Below, one piece after another: positions 41,375 through 52,848 of a stretch of 64,000 nucleotides of DNA. Below the pieces are notes generated by a model. The model was not told where the DNA came from. It worked only from the letters and a program-made list of their open reading frames with translations, and did no database searches. Numbering within the stretch: the first letter of the stretch is position 1; every line of letters starts with the position of its first letter. The position numbers and the translations under genes are program-made. Source of the stretch: Zopfochytrium polystomum. Taxonomy: Eukaryota > Chytridiomycota > Chytridiomycetes > Chytridiales > Chytridiaceae. Location: the NCBI GenBank assembly GCA_025765615.1, contig JAIVFJ010000066.1, positions 1 through 64,000 of the forward strand, in the 5' to 3' direction.

Positions 41375-42930
41375 TTCCCAAATCTTTACGTATTTTTTTT
41401 TTTTTTGAAGGCATCTGACTCGTTAAAGTGCTCGTTCCGTTTTTTCCGTTCAGTCCCCGCGCCGAGGATCTATCTAAGTTCAGGATGCCATTGGCCGAAT
41501 TGTTCTGACGTTTAAGCGCGTGCTTAAGCTGTGACTCGCCTAGTATCGCGCGCAATACAGATTTTTCGACGGTCCGGGGCAATGGGCGATCAGTTATAAG
41601 CATTTGGAGGGAGTTGAGCGGAGAGCAGATTTAGTGGTCTTTTGTTTGTGTCCAGTTAGAGCGGCAGAGGCCTGGCAACCAAGAAGTTTGACCACTTTCA
41701 GCGGATACTTGAGATGACTCGATAACACGCGTTGTGAAAGACCCACCGCAAGCTTGGATCCAAAGCTCAAGAGGAGAGCGGGACGAGCAACGCGTACGAA
41801 CGGTAAGCGCGCGTCACCATCATCGACGGACAACAAACAAAAACTGGGCGAAAATGACGACGACCCCGCCCGCCGCCGCCGCATCACAACCAACGTTCAG
41901 ACAAGCTTCGGCTGCTGCAAATGGGTGCCTTCAAAGGCTGGCAAAGAGCGGTCTCAGGTGGACCGACAGCAGTCGTGGCTTCCACCGCCGCTTTGGCTGG
42001 GCTCAGCACCACAGAATATTCCATTTCAGGTCCTTTTCTTTTTTTTTTTTTTTCTTCTTCCCGGCTGCCTTTCAAAGCAATCCCTCCCACTCGAACGAGC
42101 GCAAACCAAGTCTAGCTGCCCCAAGGAAGGCGGGTAGACGCTCTCCGCTCTGCAGTGAAGTATTCGCCGTCCGGAGCCGGATGGTCAGGCCCCGAAGGCG
42201 TTTGAGGTTTCGCGGGGAGATTTGGGCGGCGCAGCTCGTTTCGGACAACCCCACCAGCCCTTCCACCGGAGGGGCCAGCCAGATCGAATCAAAGAGCCCC
42301 CGATTGAGCTCGCTGATGGCTCTAGACAACAGCGGTGCGGGCAAGGCCGCACCCGGCGGCGGCTTCGGCCCGGAGAACGCGCGTGCTGCCAGGATCCTTT
42401 GCAAGCAGTTCGTCGCGAAGGAGAAGAGAACGAATTGGACCTTTGTGATTGATCGCGCTTAAGTGGTCTCGTTTGTTTGATTATGGTAGGCGCACTGTCG
42501 AGTCCTGGGGGCCGGGAAACAAGCCTGTCACTGACGGTTTGCCTCCACGCTCGTCCCGCAACTCACCAGCCATCGACCCAGTCGTCGAAACGATTGACAG
42601 TTGGTTCGCCCAATCATGCGATTCCGCCGCGGCCTCTGGCGCGCCCAATCCTTCCCCTGCCGAGGCACCTTCGAGCGTAGAGGAGGAAGCGACGCAAGTG
42701 TCGAGGCCGTCGTTGCCGGGCGAATGTGGGCAGGTTGGGAAACCTGTGCGGTCGACCTTGCCAGATTTGCTGTCGCTTGTTTTTGTGTGGTGACGCCATT
42801 GAAGAGGTGGCGCCAGACTCTGTTGTATCAGTTCAAAGATCAACGAGAAGAGGGGTTGCCTTGCCGACGACGGTCAGCTTCGGTGCGGATGACGGAGGAC
42901 GAGTTTCTGGACACCCTCTTTTTGAGCAAC
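41375..42930. other. uncertain coding, overlapping frames
   Basis: Plus-strand frames of 242 aa (41734-42462) and 114 aa (42449-42793) and a 201-aa frame (42601-43206) are GC-rich and carry no recognised domain. A long T-run (about 42030-42055) splits the first one and looks like an intron end. A real gene with introns is possible here but I cannot define it. Confidence 0.3.
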
Positions 42931-43800
42931 GAAGAAATACGCCTGCTCGAGGCCCTTGTTTCCATAGCTCGTGGATTTGGCGCTGCATATTTATTATCAA
43001 CCTGCTTTCTTGAAATTAGTAAGGCCGATGTGTCCCCCTCGCCTACTGGGTGGACATTCCGACCGTCGCCGGAATGGACCCCTCACGCGCCTTCCATCAT
43101 CTTGACCGCGATCCTCTGCCACACAGCGTTCTCACACTCGCGTCGCTCCGACACCCCCACAGAATCCAGGCCGAGGCTCTTACAGCCCTCTTCGCTTCAT
43201 CGATAGCGGAAACGCACCAGTCTCGACTTTTTTCCTCGTCCATTGGCCACTCCAGCGATTTGCCGCATCGTACGCCAACCAATCGAGGAATTCTGCGTAA
43301 TCGATCGAGCTCCCGGAAAGCAGCCCCCAGCTCCCTTCCTTCTGCGCGATGCGCCTAGCCAGCTACAGGGTGAGGCGAACCGACAACTTGCACTGGTAGA
43401 GGAAGAGCGGGCTGGGGCTCATGTAATACGAATGTTCCTGAATAAATTTCTGCAGTGGAAGAACGACAGCGGGCAGGAGTTGAAGTACGACAATAAACAT
43501 GGCAACCTCAAACGGGCAGCTCCACGTGATGGAGAGGAGGAAGCTGAGCGGTTTATCACTGAAGTAAGATGCCTCAGCGGTAGTACACGCGTTCGAAAAC
43601 AGCTTGATCGACGTGTTGGAGTGGCGGAACGACAGCAGACGAGTATGATGTTGCGGCAAGGGACAAAGCAACAGGACGCGCAGTTACCACAGTCCACGTG
43701 GACGGACAGCGGCTACACGCTGGAACGCTCTACTGAATCACTTCGTCTTGCTCATCTTAACGAAGCGGTCCATAATTTACGGTGGGGAGGGTCAGCGGAC
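42931..43800 (+). pseudogene. decayed WWK-repeat gene
   Basis: The head region appears at 43080-43300 in two frames (PSIILTAILCHT, then LASLRHPHRIQAEALTALFA). Repeat remnants follow: FLQWKNDSGQELKYDNKHGN at 43432-43500 and LEWRNDS-like sequence at about 43615. Stops and frame changes separate them. Confidence 0.6.
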
Positions 43801-44422
43801 GGGAAGTCGACTTGGACATTGCCCATAACTGGCAAACGGTGTTCTCTTTCGCCTCTCTCTTCGAGTTAATCGGTGGTGTCGAGACGCGCAGAGGGCCTAC
43901 GTGAATGCAGGGCTCTGGAACAAAAGCAGGCACAGAGCTAATCTCAACAGGTCGGATGAGTCCGGTTGATAGCAAACGGGAGAAGGGAAACTTGACCACC
44001 CACCCTCACTCAAGAAGGAGAAACGGATAAAACTAACAAAAATCTTTTCGCCAACAAGGAAGGTAGGCGCCGTGCGACGCCGAGGGGCGCATCAACTGCA
44101 CTCTCGATCTCTCGCTCTCCTCCCTTCCTCCCTCTTCTCTTCCACCCTCCCTTTGCAGGCCAGCCGAGACGCTCTGAAATGAACGATCGGCACTGGATCA
44201 TGCCGTTTCGGCGAGCAGATCCTTGTCGAGTGAAGACCGCGAGCGAGCAAATGATCCCAGATCGACCGATCGAGACACCGATTATCGGGCCGCGAGCGAC
44301 CAAGGCCACTCCGGTTCAACCGCCCAGAGGATGCGGCGTCAGCTTCGCCACCGCAATGTGGGTTGGTGAGAAGTGGACATCTTCTCGTTTCTTCGCTTTT
44401 TCTCGTTGCCCAAATTAGCTCG
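43801..44422. other. upstream region of the NLR gene
   Basis: No gene seen. The sequence up to 44422 probably holds the promoter and first untranslated exon of the NLR gene. Confidence 0.35.
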
Positions 44423-44575
44423 GTAAGAACTGACCAACCCCATTCAATTTGAACAAGAGCACCACGCCGACGAGCGGCTGCGACGACCGTCTTCTCCAAA
44501 ACACCGATCCTCAATCCTTCTTGCATACATTTTCTTGCCCAAAGTCTAATGCTCATTCCTTTTTTGCAGACTCTG
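44423..44575 (+). other. possible 5'-UTR intron of the NLR gene
   Basis: GTAAGAACTGAC at 44423 and CCTTTTTTGCAG ending at 44575 have the form of a donor and acceptor. The ATG at 44602 follows 26 nt after the acceptor. Confidence 0.4.
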
Positions 44576-44601
44576 CCACACAAAGCTTTCGTCAGAGAAT
44601 C

Positions 44602-47600
44602 ATGGCCAGCCAACCAACTGCGTGGACTGCGATCTTTGAGTATGGTGGAAAGAACAGGAAGATTTCTGTCCCTGCCACCATTGGCCTTGATGATCTGCTT
44701 CAGCTTGTGGCAACCCGTTGGAAGATTGCGTTTCCCATTGATTTGGTGTATGTGGACTCTGCTACTGGCGACGAGATGGTCCTTGATGTGGATGATGATT
44801 TGCCCAGCCTTCTGTCTCAGGGGTTCAAGTGGAAAGTAAGGCACTATCTTACGTTTGTTCTTACCAACTATGGTCTCACTATTTTCAAGGTCCTTGCCGC
44901 AGAGACTTCCACAAACTCCTCAGGAACTGTTCCTGCTTCTCCTGTCATGAACTCTCTTGCTGTTGCAGCATCGCCTTCCGCCCAATCTGGTGGCAGTCAC
45001 AGCGCTCCTGTCTTTGCTGACGATGATAAACATGATGAGACTATCGAGTGCAAGAAAGGTGGGTCCTTGTTGTTCATTTTCCTTGGCTCATTTCATTGGA
45101 TCATTGCTCCTTGTTTATTCACCTTCGTTCCCACAGATAAATGGATTGAGCTGATTCCAATTGATTGGGAGTGTAAAAGCTCTGTGCAGAAGCACCCCTT
45201 CTTCATAAGGTCTGGTTAACACTACTTGGATGAACAGTCTGACTCTTGTTGCAGCTACCGCCAAGCATCAGAGACTAATGTTGCCATGAGTCTGTTCCAC
45301 GAGATACAGGAAGCTTTGCTGAAAGATTTCAGAGGCAGCGTTCTTCCAGAAGAATCTAGATTGTTTGGTCTGCATCCTTTTTGGGATGCAAAGTGCCTTG
45401 CCTTTGGCCAGAAGTGGGGAGTCAACTTCATGTCTGGACTCTTTCACTCTTCAGTTATTATTCTGTTGTGCTCTGATGCTAGTATGGAGAGAATGCTTGA
45501 GGCTGACAAAAAGCCTGACAACTGCTTGCTAGAGGTAAGAAAAGAATGTTTTGAATAAGAAAACACTGACATTTGACCCTAGTGGGAGCTTGCCCTTCAG
45601 ATGAAGAAGGAAAAGGGTCTCGATATCCTGCCAGTTCTCCTTTCAGGCAAAGTGACTGCCACCCTTGATGATGGGAAGAAGGCTTTGCTGGTAAAAAACT
45701 TCAGTACTTTTGATCACACCAAATTTCCTGATGTGCCACATGCACACCCACTGAGCCCTGGCCTCCAAACTGTTGCTGAAACTGTCAAGATGATCTTGGC
45801 ACTAGATGGGCCAAAGGCTCACCCTGAGAGCGATGTTGTAAAGTATGTGCCAGCACTATCTCATTTTTGGGTTCATTAGTTTGTTCTGACAATCTTCTAA
45901 CTTTCATAGGATTGTGACTGCAGCTAGAGAAGTGCACAGTCGCCGCAAGGCAGATTTGAAGACTGATAATCCAAGTTCAGATATCTCCCTTTCCAGATCG
46001 AGCTTGGCTGTTTTGGAGAAATGGCTGACGCCTCTGTCCGAGCTGATGGAGGCTGAGAGGCAAGCCCTCCTGAAGAATGTGCTTTCTGGATCAAGGCAGT
46101 GGCTTCTCAAGAAAGTTTTTCAGTTTTTATCCCCAGATGACGCTTCAGCAGCAAGCACAAACAGGGTGATGTGGTTGAAAGGAGTGGCTGGAGTGGGCAA
46201 GTCTGTGATGGCTGCCATGGTCTCCAGGGAGCTGCAGGCCCAAGGCATGCTTGGCGGCTTGTTCTTTTGCAAGCATGATGATGAGCGTCGCAGCAGTGCA
46301 CACAACCTGGTCTTGACCCTGGTGTTTGGCCTTGCAAAGTTCAGTGTTCAGTTTGGAGAGATTCTCCTTCAAGTCAAGCAGGACAATCCAGATATTCTGT
46401 CCAGATCTGTGTTTGAGATGATGAAAGTGCTGCTTGTTCAGCCATTGGAGAAAGTTGTTGAATCCAAAAAGCTGGCTGTTCCTGTTGTGCTGGTTGTGGA
46501 TGCCTTGGATGAATGTGGTGCCATCAACAAGCGGCAGGAGATTCTGTCAGTGTTTCAAGAGCTGAACAGGTTGCTTCCTGGAAATGTGAAGATGCTCGTA
46601 ACAGGACGCCCTGAAGAGGACATTGCCAAGGCCTTTGAAAAGATTCCAGTTGAGACGATTGAGCCAACTGCTGAAGGGAACACCCAGGACCAGCTTGACT
46701 TCACCAGAGAATTTCTGAGGTCTTTGAATGCTGAACCATTTGTGGTCAATGAAGGCTCGAAGATTCTTGTGTCTAAGTCCTCAGGGGTATTTGTCTGGCT
46801 TGTGACTGCCTGCAACTTTCTGAGGAAATCAGATAATGAAGAAATTACTTTGGAGCAAATTGAGAACCTTCCTGAGGGTGACAAGATGGATGGCAGCATT
46901 GATAGAATGTATGACAGAATATTTTCTGGCATCCTACAGTCTGCTGTGAACAGTCATTTAGAGTCTCTTCCAAATGTTGTGCTGTCGACCATTCTACTTG
47001 CATATGAGCCTTTGACTGCCGAAGCAATGGCATCAATGCTAGACAATGAAAACCCTGAAAATGTGAAGAGATGCATCCGCATGCTTGATCCAATCCTTTT
47101 GCTTGACGGTTCCACAAAGAGGATCAGGATTTTCCACAAGTCTGTGAAGGACTACTTGACAAACCCATCCAGATGCACGCTATCTGTCCAGATCAATCTT
47201 AAAAGTGGCCATTCAGCATTGACATGCCTATGCATCAGCGCAATGGACAAGCAATTCAAGTTCAACATGTGCGATCTGCCATTCTCAGACTTTCACTCTG
47301 AGATTCCTGACTTTGCTGAGAGGGTTCAGAAAGCTTTGCCTGAGCATGTCATATATGCTGTGAAACACTTTTGGGAGCATTGCTTTGATTCATCTGGCAA
47401 GACCATTGTCTCCACCGAGGCACAAATAACAGGGCTTGACCAAACCCAATTGGCTCAACTTGGAGTGCCAGATTTCCTTGTCAATCATGGTCACCACTTC
47501 CTGGAAGCCTGCAGCTTGTTGGACTTGCTCCAACTGGTCATTCCTGCCATGACCAAGCTCCAGATCCTCGTTCCAAACAAAGAGAACCAGCAACTTCAAA

Positions 47601-47971
47601 CCCTGCTGGAAGACATTAAACGTGTTTTGCAAACATTCCTGACCCCCCTCAAGGCATCTGCATTGCAAGTGTATTTCACAGCCGTTCCCTTCTCTCCAAG
47701 TACCTCTGAATTTCACAGAACATTTGTTGAAAAACTGCCAACTAATTTGTCATTCCCAAGAATGATAAAAGGGCAGCCAAAGAGTTGGCCCTCTTGTATC
47801 AATGTTCTTGAGGGGCACTCCAATATTGTCACCTCTGCAGCATTCAGTCCTGACAGGCAGTTTGTCGTCTCTGGATCAGATGACAAGACAGTCAGGATAT
47901 GGAATGCATCCACTGGTCAGGAGCTTCGGAAGCTGGAGTCACATACTGGTGCTGTCAAGGTGGTACAATGA
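44602..47971 (+). CDS. NLR-type protein: PB1-like, TIR, NACHT, first WD40 repeat
   Basis: Six coding exons: 44602-44835, 44890-45058, 45137-45209, 45255-45534, 45583-45842 and 45910-47971. All phases agree and give 1025 aa. Residues 5-80 look like PB1 (acidic end DSATGDEMVLDVDDDLPSLL). A TIR domain spans about 150-290: FFISYRQASE, FWDAKCLAFGQKWGVNFMSG and LLEWELALQ, whose Glu matches the catalytic position of NADase TIRs. NACHT starts near 430 with P-loop GVAGVGKS and Walker B LVVDALDEC near 533. WD40 begins near 969. NLRs sense ligands through the repeats and switch on the N-terminal effector, here presumably by NAD cleavage or signalling. The frame stops after about one and a half WD40 repeats; the remaining repeats follow in another frame. 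Confidence 0.85.
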
Positions 47972-49166
47972 CAACACAGTCAGAATTTGGAGTGCATCCA
48001 CAGGCCAAGAGCTGCGCAAGCTGCTGGGGCACTCCAATTATGTCTACTCTGCAGCATTCAGTCTTGATGGGCAGTTTATTGTTTCTGGAGGTATTGATCA
48101 GACAGTGAGGATTTGGAATGCCTCCACGGACCAAGAGCTGATCACAGATCACGAAATGGGGGGAATGTATGATGTGGTTGTGTCTGCTACATTTAGTCCT
48201 GATGGGCAGTATGTTGTGACTGGAGGTTTTGACAACTCAGTCCGGATTTGGAACACTTCCACTGGTGAAGAACAGTGGAAGGTTGTGGGGCAGCGCGGTT
48301 TGCGCAGCGCTCTGGATCCTGTGTTCAGTCCTGATGGGCAGCTTGTTGCGAGTGGAATTACATGGGAGACGCTAGGCATTTGGAATGCGTTTACTGGGCA
48401 GCAGCTGTGCGAGCTTGTGGGGCACTCTGAATTTCCTGAGAGTGCATCTTTCAGCCCTGATGGGCAGTTTGTTGTATCTGGAAGCCGTGACAACACAGTT
48501 TGGATTTGGAATGCTTCCACTGGTGACGAGCTGCATAACCTGGAGGGACACTCTGATGCTGTCAATTCTGTTGCATTCAGTCCTGATGGTAAATATATTG
48601 TGTCTGGAAGTCATGACAAGACAGTTAGGATTTGGAATGCATCCACTGGCGAGGAGCTGCAAATTCTGGAGGGGCACTCTGGTGAAGTCAGATATGCAAC
48701 TTTCAGTCCTGATGGGCAGCTTGTTGTTGCTGAATGCTTTGATGAGACTGTCTGGATTTGGAACGTACTCACTGGCCAGGAGCTACACAAGTTGAACGGG
48801 TTCTCATTTGCAAAGTCATCTGGGTTCAGCGCTGATGGACAGTATGTTGTCTTGAGAGACGGGAATGGACAAGCAAAACTCATCAACCTCGTGACTGCAA
48901 TTGAAATGGAAGAGAGTTCTGTCACAGCTGTATCCTTAATCTCCAGCCTAAATCACACTTTTTGGGCGCGTAATGCAGCAGGACACAAACTTCAACATGG
49001 TCAAACTGTCCTTGAGTCTGTTCTGAGCAATGGTGTTTGGTTTACCAATAATGTTACTCAAGTGTGTAGCTGGCTTCCTCCCACACTTCGAGGCAACAGG
49101 CAACTCCTGTTGAAGCAAAGTATATTTGCTGTTGGGATTGGGTTTTCTTTACTCATTCAGTCTTAA
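47972..49166 (+). pseudogene. out-of-frame WD40 part of the NLR gene
   Basis: Continues the NLR in the +1 frame: about seven more WD40 units of 42 aa (for example GHSDAVNSVAFSPDGKYIVS, then KTVRIWNASTG). It ends with a distinct tail (VCSWLPPTLRGNRQLLLKQS) at a stop at 49164-49166. The unit at the break lacks about 15 residues between HTGAVK and DNTVRIW, consistent with a deletion of roughly 43-47 nt that also shifted the frame. Sense codons remain intact, so the break is recent or an assembly artefact. Confidence 0.8.
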
Positions 49167-50350
49167 CTACACCAATCTGGAAGATACTGCTGCTCTGTTT
49201 CCAATACTCGAACTTCATCTTGATGATGTGTTCCTCTTGCTTCTCTTGGTTTCTTTTGTTTGATTTTTGTCACTTTGAAATGTGATTTATTATTGTACGC
49301 TGTAGGACTTCACGGCGCTGCAGGGCGCTCAGCCCCTCTCTCGCAGAAATGATCTTTCTTTCAAAGAGCAACAATAAATTCCGCAGTTTGTTTCACATGG
49401 TTAATCAGGGTTCAACGGCCACGGAACTGCCCATTCTTCAGTGGTGGAAGGGCAGCAGGCTCCCGCTGAAGGTTTCGTTTGAAGAGGTTTGAAGCTGGAT
49501 AATCGCGACAATTGCCGTTACAAAGAGGAGGTTGTCGTCTGGTGGAAATGGAGCAGGTTGCTCAAAGTGCCAGACCCGCTTCCGTCATTATTAAGTTCAA
49601 CGAGAGCGAATGTTGGCTTCCGGATGAGGGCTTCAGTGGCTGATGGATGACGATTCTGTAACACCCTCTTTTAGTGTTTACTCCACGTAGCGTGCTTACC
49701 TACGTCCCTCGTGTACTGTACTGCATGTTTAGCCCTTCTGGCGAGAGAACAAACGTTTTTGCGCAACTGAACCAACGATATGGAGTGGGTCAATTGAAAA
49801 ATACGAAAGCCAGAGTTACCTGGAGTGGGTTGCTCGCGCCACATTCTTATCCTTTGGTGGACGGGAAAACGTTAGCCCAAACGGCAAGTGCGCCTTCACC
49901 AGAACGCCAAAGCGATGGTGCGACATGCGAGAGTCTGACGCGAGTGCCGAGTGTTGGAATAAGCTCTCAAATATTGCTTTAATTACAATGCGTCGGTAGG
50001 GACCGCTCTTTCTGGTTGTGCACTTTGTCCAATACACCTATAAACGAGGAAGTAAACATTCGAGTTTTCTGCATTACATCGGCACGTTGGCTGCAATTTG
50101 TTTGTTCGGATAACAAACGCAACAAGGACGAAGGTGAAAGAAAAGGGAAGTTTGGCTAACTGAAAACCGTCAGGGAGAACCAGGAGGAAAAAGAACATGC
50201 AGAAGAAGCTCAACAAGTATTCCAGTGCATCATAGAACGGGAGAATCAAAGGGTATAATGAATATTAGAAGAACAGGAAATGGACACAAAATAGGAGGAG
50301 CAGTTATAATTACACGGAAATAGAGCGAACGCTTTGGCAGCTTCAATCAA
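49167..50350. other. intergenic with a WWK-repeat relic
   Basis: At 49430-49500 the plus strand reads LPILQWWKGSRLPLKVSFEE, the last repeat of the WWK family, followed by decayed sequence to about 49600. A 102-aa frame at 49674-49982 has no recognised domain. Confidence 0.55.
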
Positions 50351-51740
50351 TCAATCTTTTTGTGCTGCAAGTAGGTCCGCAACTCGCTTCTCTAGCGTCG
50401 GCAACGGACCACGTCCAGGCTGGGCATTGAATCTGACCCAGTTGCCACCTTCGACAAGGTAGCACCACTCGGGGCATATTTCGGCGAGAAGCCGAACGTA
50501 GTCACACGCCTCCGCTGCAGCACAAAGCAATTAATAGGTGAAAGTGAATAACGAAAGTGAAGTCAACTTACCGAGGGGAGGTCGCGTGCTGAAGACAGTT
50601 TGAGCGTGTTGGCCCGCAGCCCGCAATGACAACCCCCTTTTTTCCGTTGGTGAGAGAAGGCTGCGGTAATAAACGAAGATCGGCTGATCAGTTTTTTTTC
50701 GTTTTTTTTTCTAGTTCAACGCTCGTGGTTACATTTTCCCATCCTCACCTTGTGAGCCCAAGGGCAACTGTGCGCAGCTGACTGAGCATAGTGAGCCGCT
50801 TCGTTGTTGCAGCGTCGTACGGGTGCTTTTTGTGGATTTGCACTTCTTTGACTGCCTGCTCCTTTGGCAGGCGGGGGGAGGCAGCGTTCATGAGGAGGAG
50901 GCGGTGCGGTTGAGTCCTGGAGGCCGATGTCGGCGTTAGGGGTCGAGGCGAGCGGAATTCGGTTCGTTCCGGAACGGCCCCCCTTGATCGCAGCTGCTGG
51001 CTTTGAATCGAGTTGAGGAGTGAAACGAAAAAACGAAAAAAAACTTTACAATGAGATCTCGGTCAAGGGTTCCTGCAAGTCGACGTGAGCCAGATCCTCA
51101 TCGTCAAAGAGTCTCTTGCGCCGCTGGGAGAGCGGCGTTATAGAGGGATCGATCAACGTCTGTTTGACTGGCGTTGAGGGGAAACCGTTTGAATCCGGCT
51201 GACAACTTGTAACTCATTGGTTGAGTGCCGGGAAAAAGGAAAGGCAAAGCAAACTCACGGCGGTGAATTTTCAGTCAAATACTGATTTTTGAGGGCGCTT
51301 TTCACGTCGACATCGGCGGCGATCGGTGCGATGGACAGAGCGTCTTCTTGTTCATGTGGCAGGGGCTCTGACCATGCGGCGGTGGTGCAAGACTCGGGCT
51401 GCTCCACACTGTCTGCGGGGTGCAGGAGTCGTCGGGTGGGGATGATCGTTGCGATCGCTGGGAGGGCGGATCTCTGCGCGAAGTAGGCGGCGGTGCTGGT
51501 GGTGGTGGCTGTGGCGTTTGGTCGTTGCTCTTCTTCTTCGGAGAGCGGCAGGGGACTGAGGGACGATGGGGCAAAGAAATCGGTGATGGGCGCTGAAAAA
51601 ACGCCTAGCTTGCGTCCGCTGCTTTCAATGTGAGAGTGTGGGTGTAGCAACGACAATGCTTTGCTCTGATGACAAACGTTCCTGGGACGAAAGCAGAAGG
51701 AAAGAAAAAAAAACATGGGTGTGCGGAAGGGAAACAAGAA
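50351..51740 (-). pseudogene. CDT1 paralogue lacking the central domain
   Basis: Minus-strand blocks match the CDT1 gene at 56229-58899 in order. The N-terminal exon (51255-51737) has APITDFFAPSS. A block at about 51065-51190 (STPVKQTLIDPSITPLSQRR, then RLFDDEDL) equals CDT1 exon 3. The start of exon 4 is at about 50890-51000. The sequence then jumps to the exon 6 equivalent (HPYDAATTKRLTMLSQL), exon 7 and exon 8 (CDYVRLLAEICPEWCYLV), ending at the stop at 50351. Some intron borders survive. The geminin/MCM-binding middle of CDT1 is deleted, so it cannot work as CDT1. Confidence 0.75.
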
Positions 51741-51846
51741 AATGCATTAAGAGAGCAAGTGCATAAAGAAAGATACAATAACAGGAGGACATGGACACAA
51801 AATACCAGCAGTCATAACCACACCGAAAGGAGGCGAGCAGATTCGA

Positions 51847-52130
51847 TCAACTGTCGGTTGCAAGTAGGTCTGCAACTCCCTTCTCAAGCGTCAGCAATGG
51901 ACCACCACGATCAGCCTGGACTTTGAATCCGACTCGCGTTCCACCGTCGACGAGAGAGCACCATTCAGGGAATGTCTCGGCAGAGGATAAAAGTAGCCAC
52001 ATGCGTCGACTTGAGGCGAAATGATAAAGTTGACTAAAGGGTTTGAAGAAGAGCCCAAACTTGAGGACAAAAGGACTCGAGCGACTGGCTGAACACGGCG
52101 CTGACCTTTTTCCTCGATCATCGCGCGCGA
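51847..52130 (-). pseudogene. third CDT1 fragment (last two exons)
   Basis: The minus strand from about 52120 matches exon 7 (IEEKGQRRVQPV region) and then exon 8 (FPEWCSLVDGGTRVGFKVQA, ending LEKGVADLLATDS and a stop at 51847). It is closer to the copy at 50351-51740 than to CDT1, so it probably arose by a second tandem duplication. Confidence 0.65.
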
Positions 52131-52848
52131 GCGACCTAAGCTAGACGACAGGCGGTAGCAGCAGCAGGGCGCAAGTGCTAGTTGAGGTCGTCAGATCGTT
52201 TGCTCGTTTGAGGCCCGGCTGCGGTGGCAGCTGCCGTCAGTCGGCGAAATTCACTTCAAATGAACCCATCTCAAGCAGCTCGAAAATTGATTACATTAAA
52301 CTGATCACATTTTTTGTAATCCACCATTCACCGACTAGGAGGCGAAAATTGTACCGAATAGTGAAATGGCAACAGCGCTCGCGTGTTGTATCAGGTACTG
52401 TGTTTGATTCCCCGCATACCAATTACATAGCCTCGATACTCTTGCGATACCGCATCGCATTAAGGCCAAAACTGTAGTTTTGGCAACGTTCCAGACCTTG
52501 AAGGCAGCAGCGGCGGCGGCAGAACGCACTTGTTCTCCTGTCTGGCCGTGATTGCTGCGGCTGCCGCCGTTGGTCGATGGCGGAAGGTAAAAGGAGACGG
52601 GTCAGGGCAACTAGGTGAGGGTGAATAAAGAGCTATTTTGCGAACCAATGTTTGAACCAATCTTCGCCACATGATCCCGATTCCATGTTTGAAAGGGAAA
52701 TGCCAAGCTTTGTTGTGCGGCAAGGTTGCGTGGATAGTTAACATGGACTTAGATCATTCCATGCACAGAATTGCCAAAAAAGGGAAGGAGAGATTTTCTT
52801 CCTTTTTCTTGTTTTTCTTTTTTTTTTTGCTTTGGACGCGAGCGACAG
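52131..52848. other. no gene recognised upstream of the pectin lyase
   Basis: A plus-strand 100-aa frame (52175-52477) without a domain. I searched here for the N-terminal half of the pectin lyase and did not find it. A pyrimidine tract before AGCGACAG at 52848 is a good splice acceptor. Confidence 0.4.

Noticed and set aside
47950..47970. 20-nt GT-AG intron at the NLR frame break
   Set aside because: Too short to splice and it does not restore the WD40 frame.
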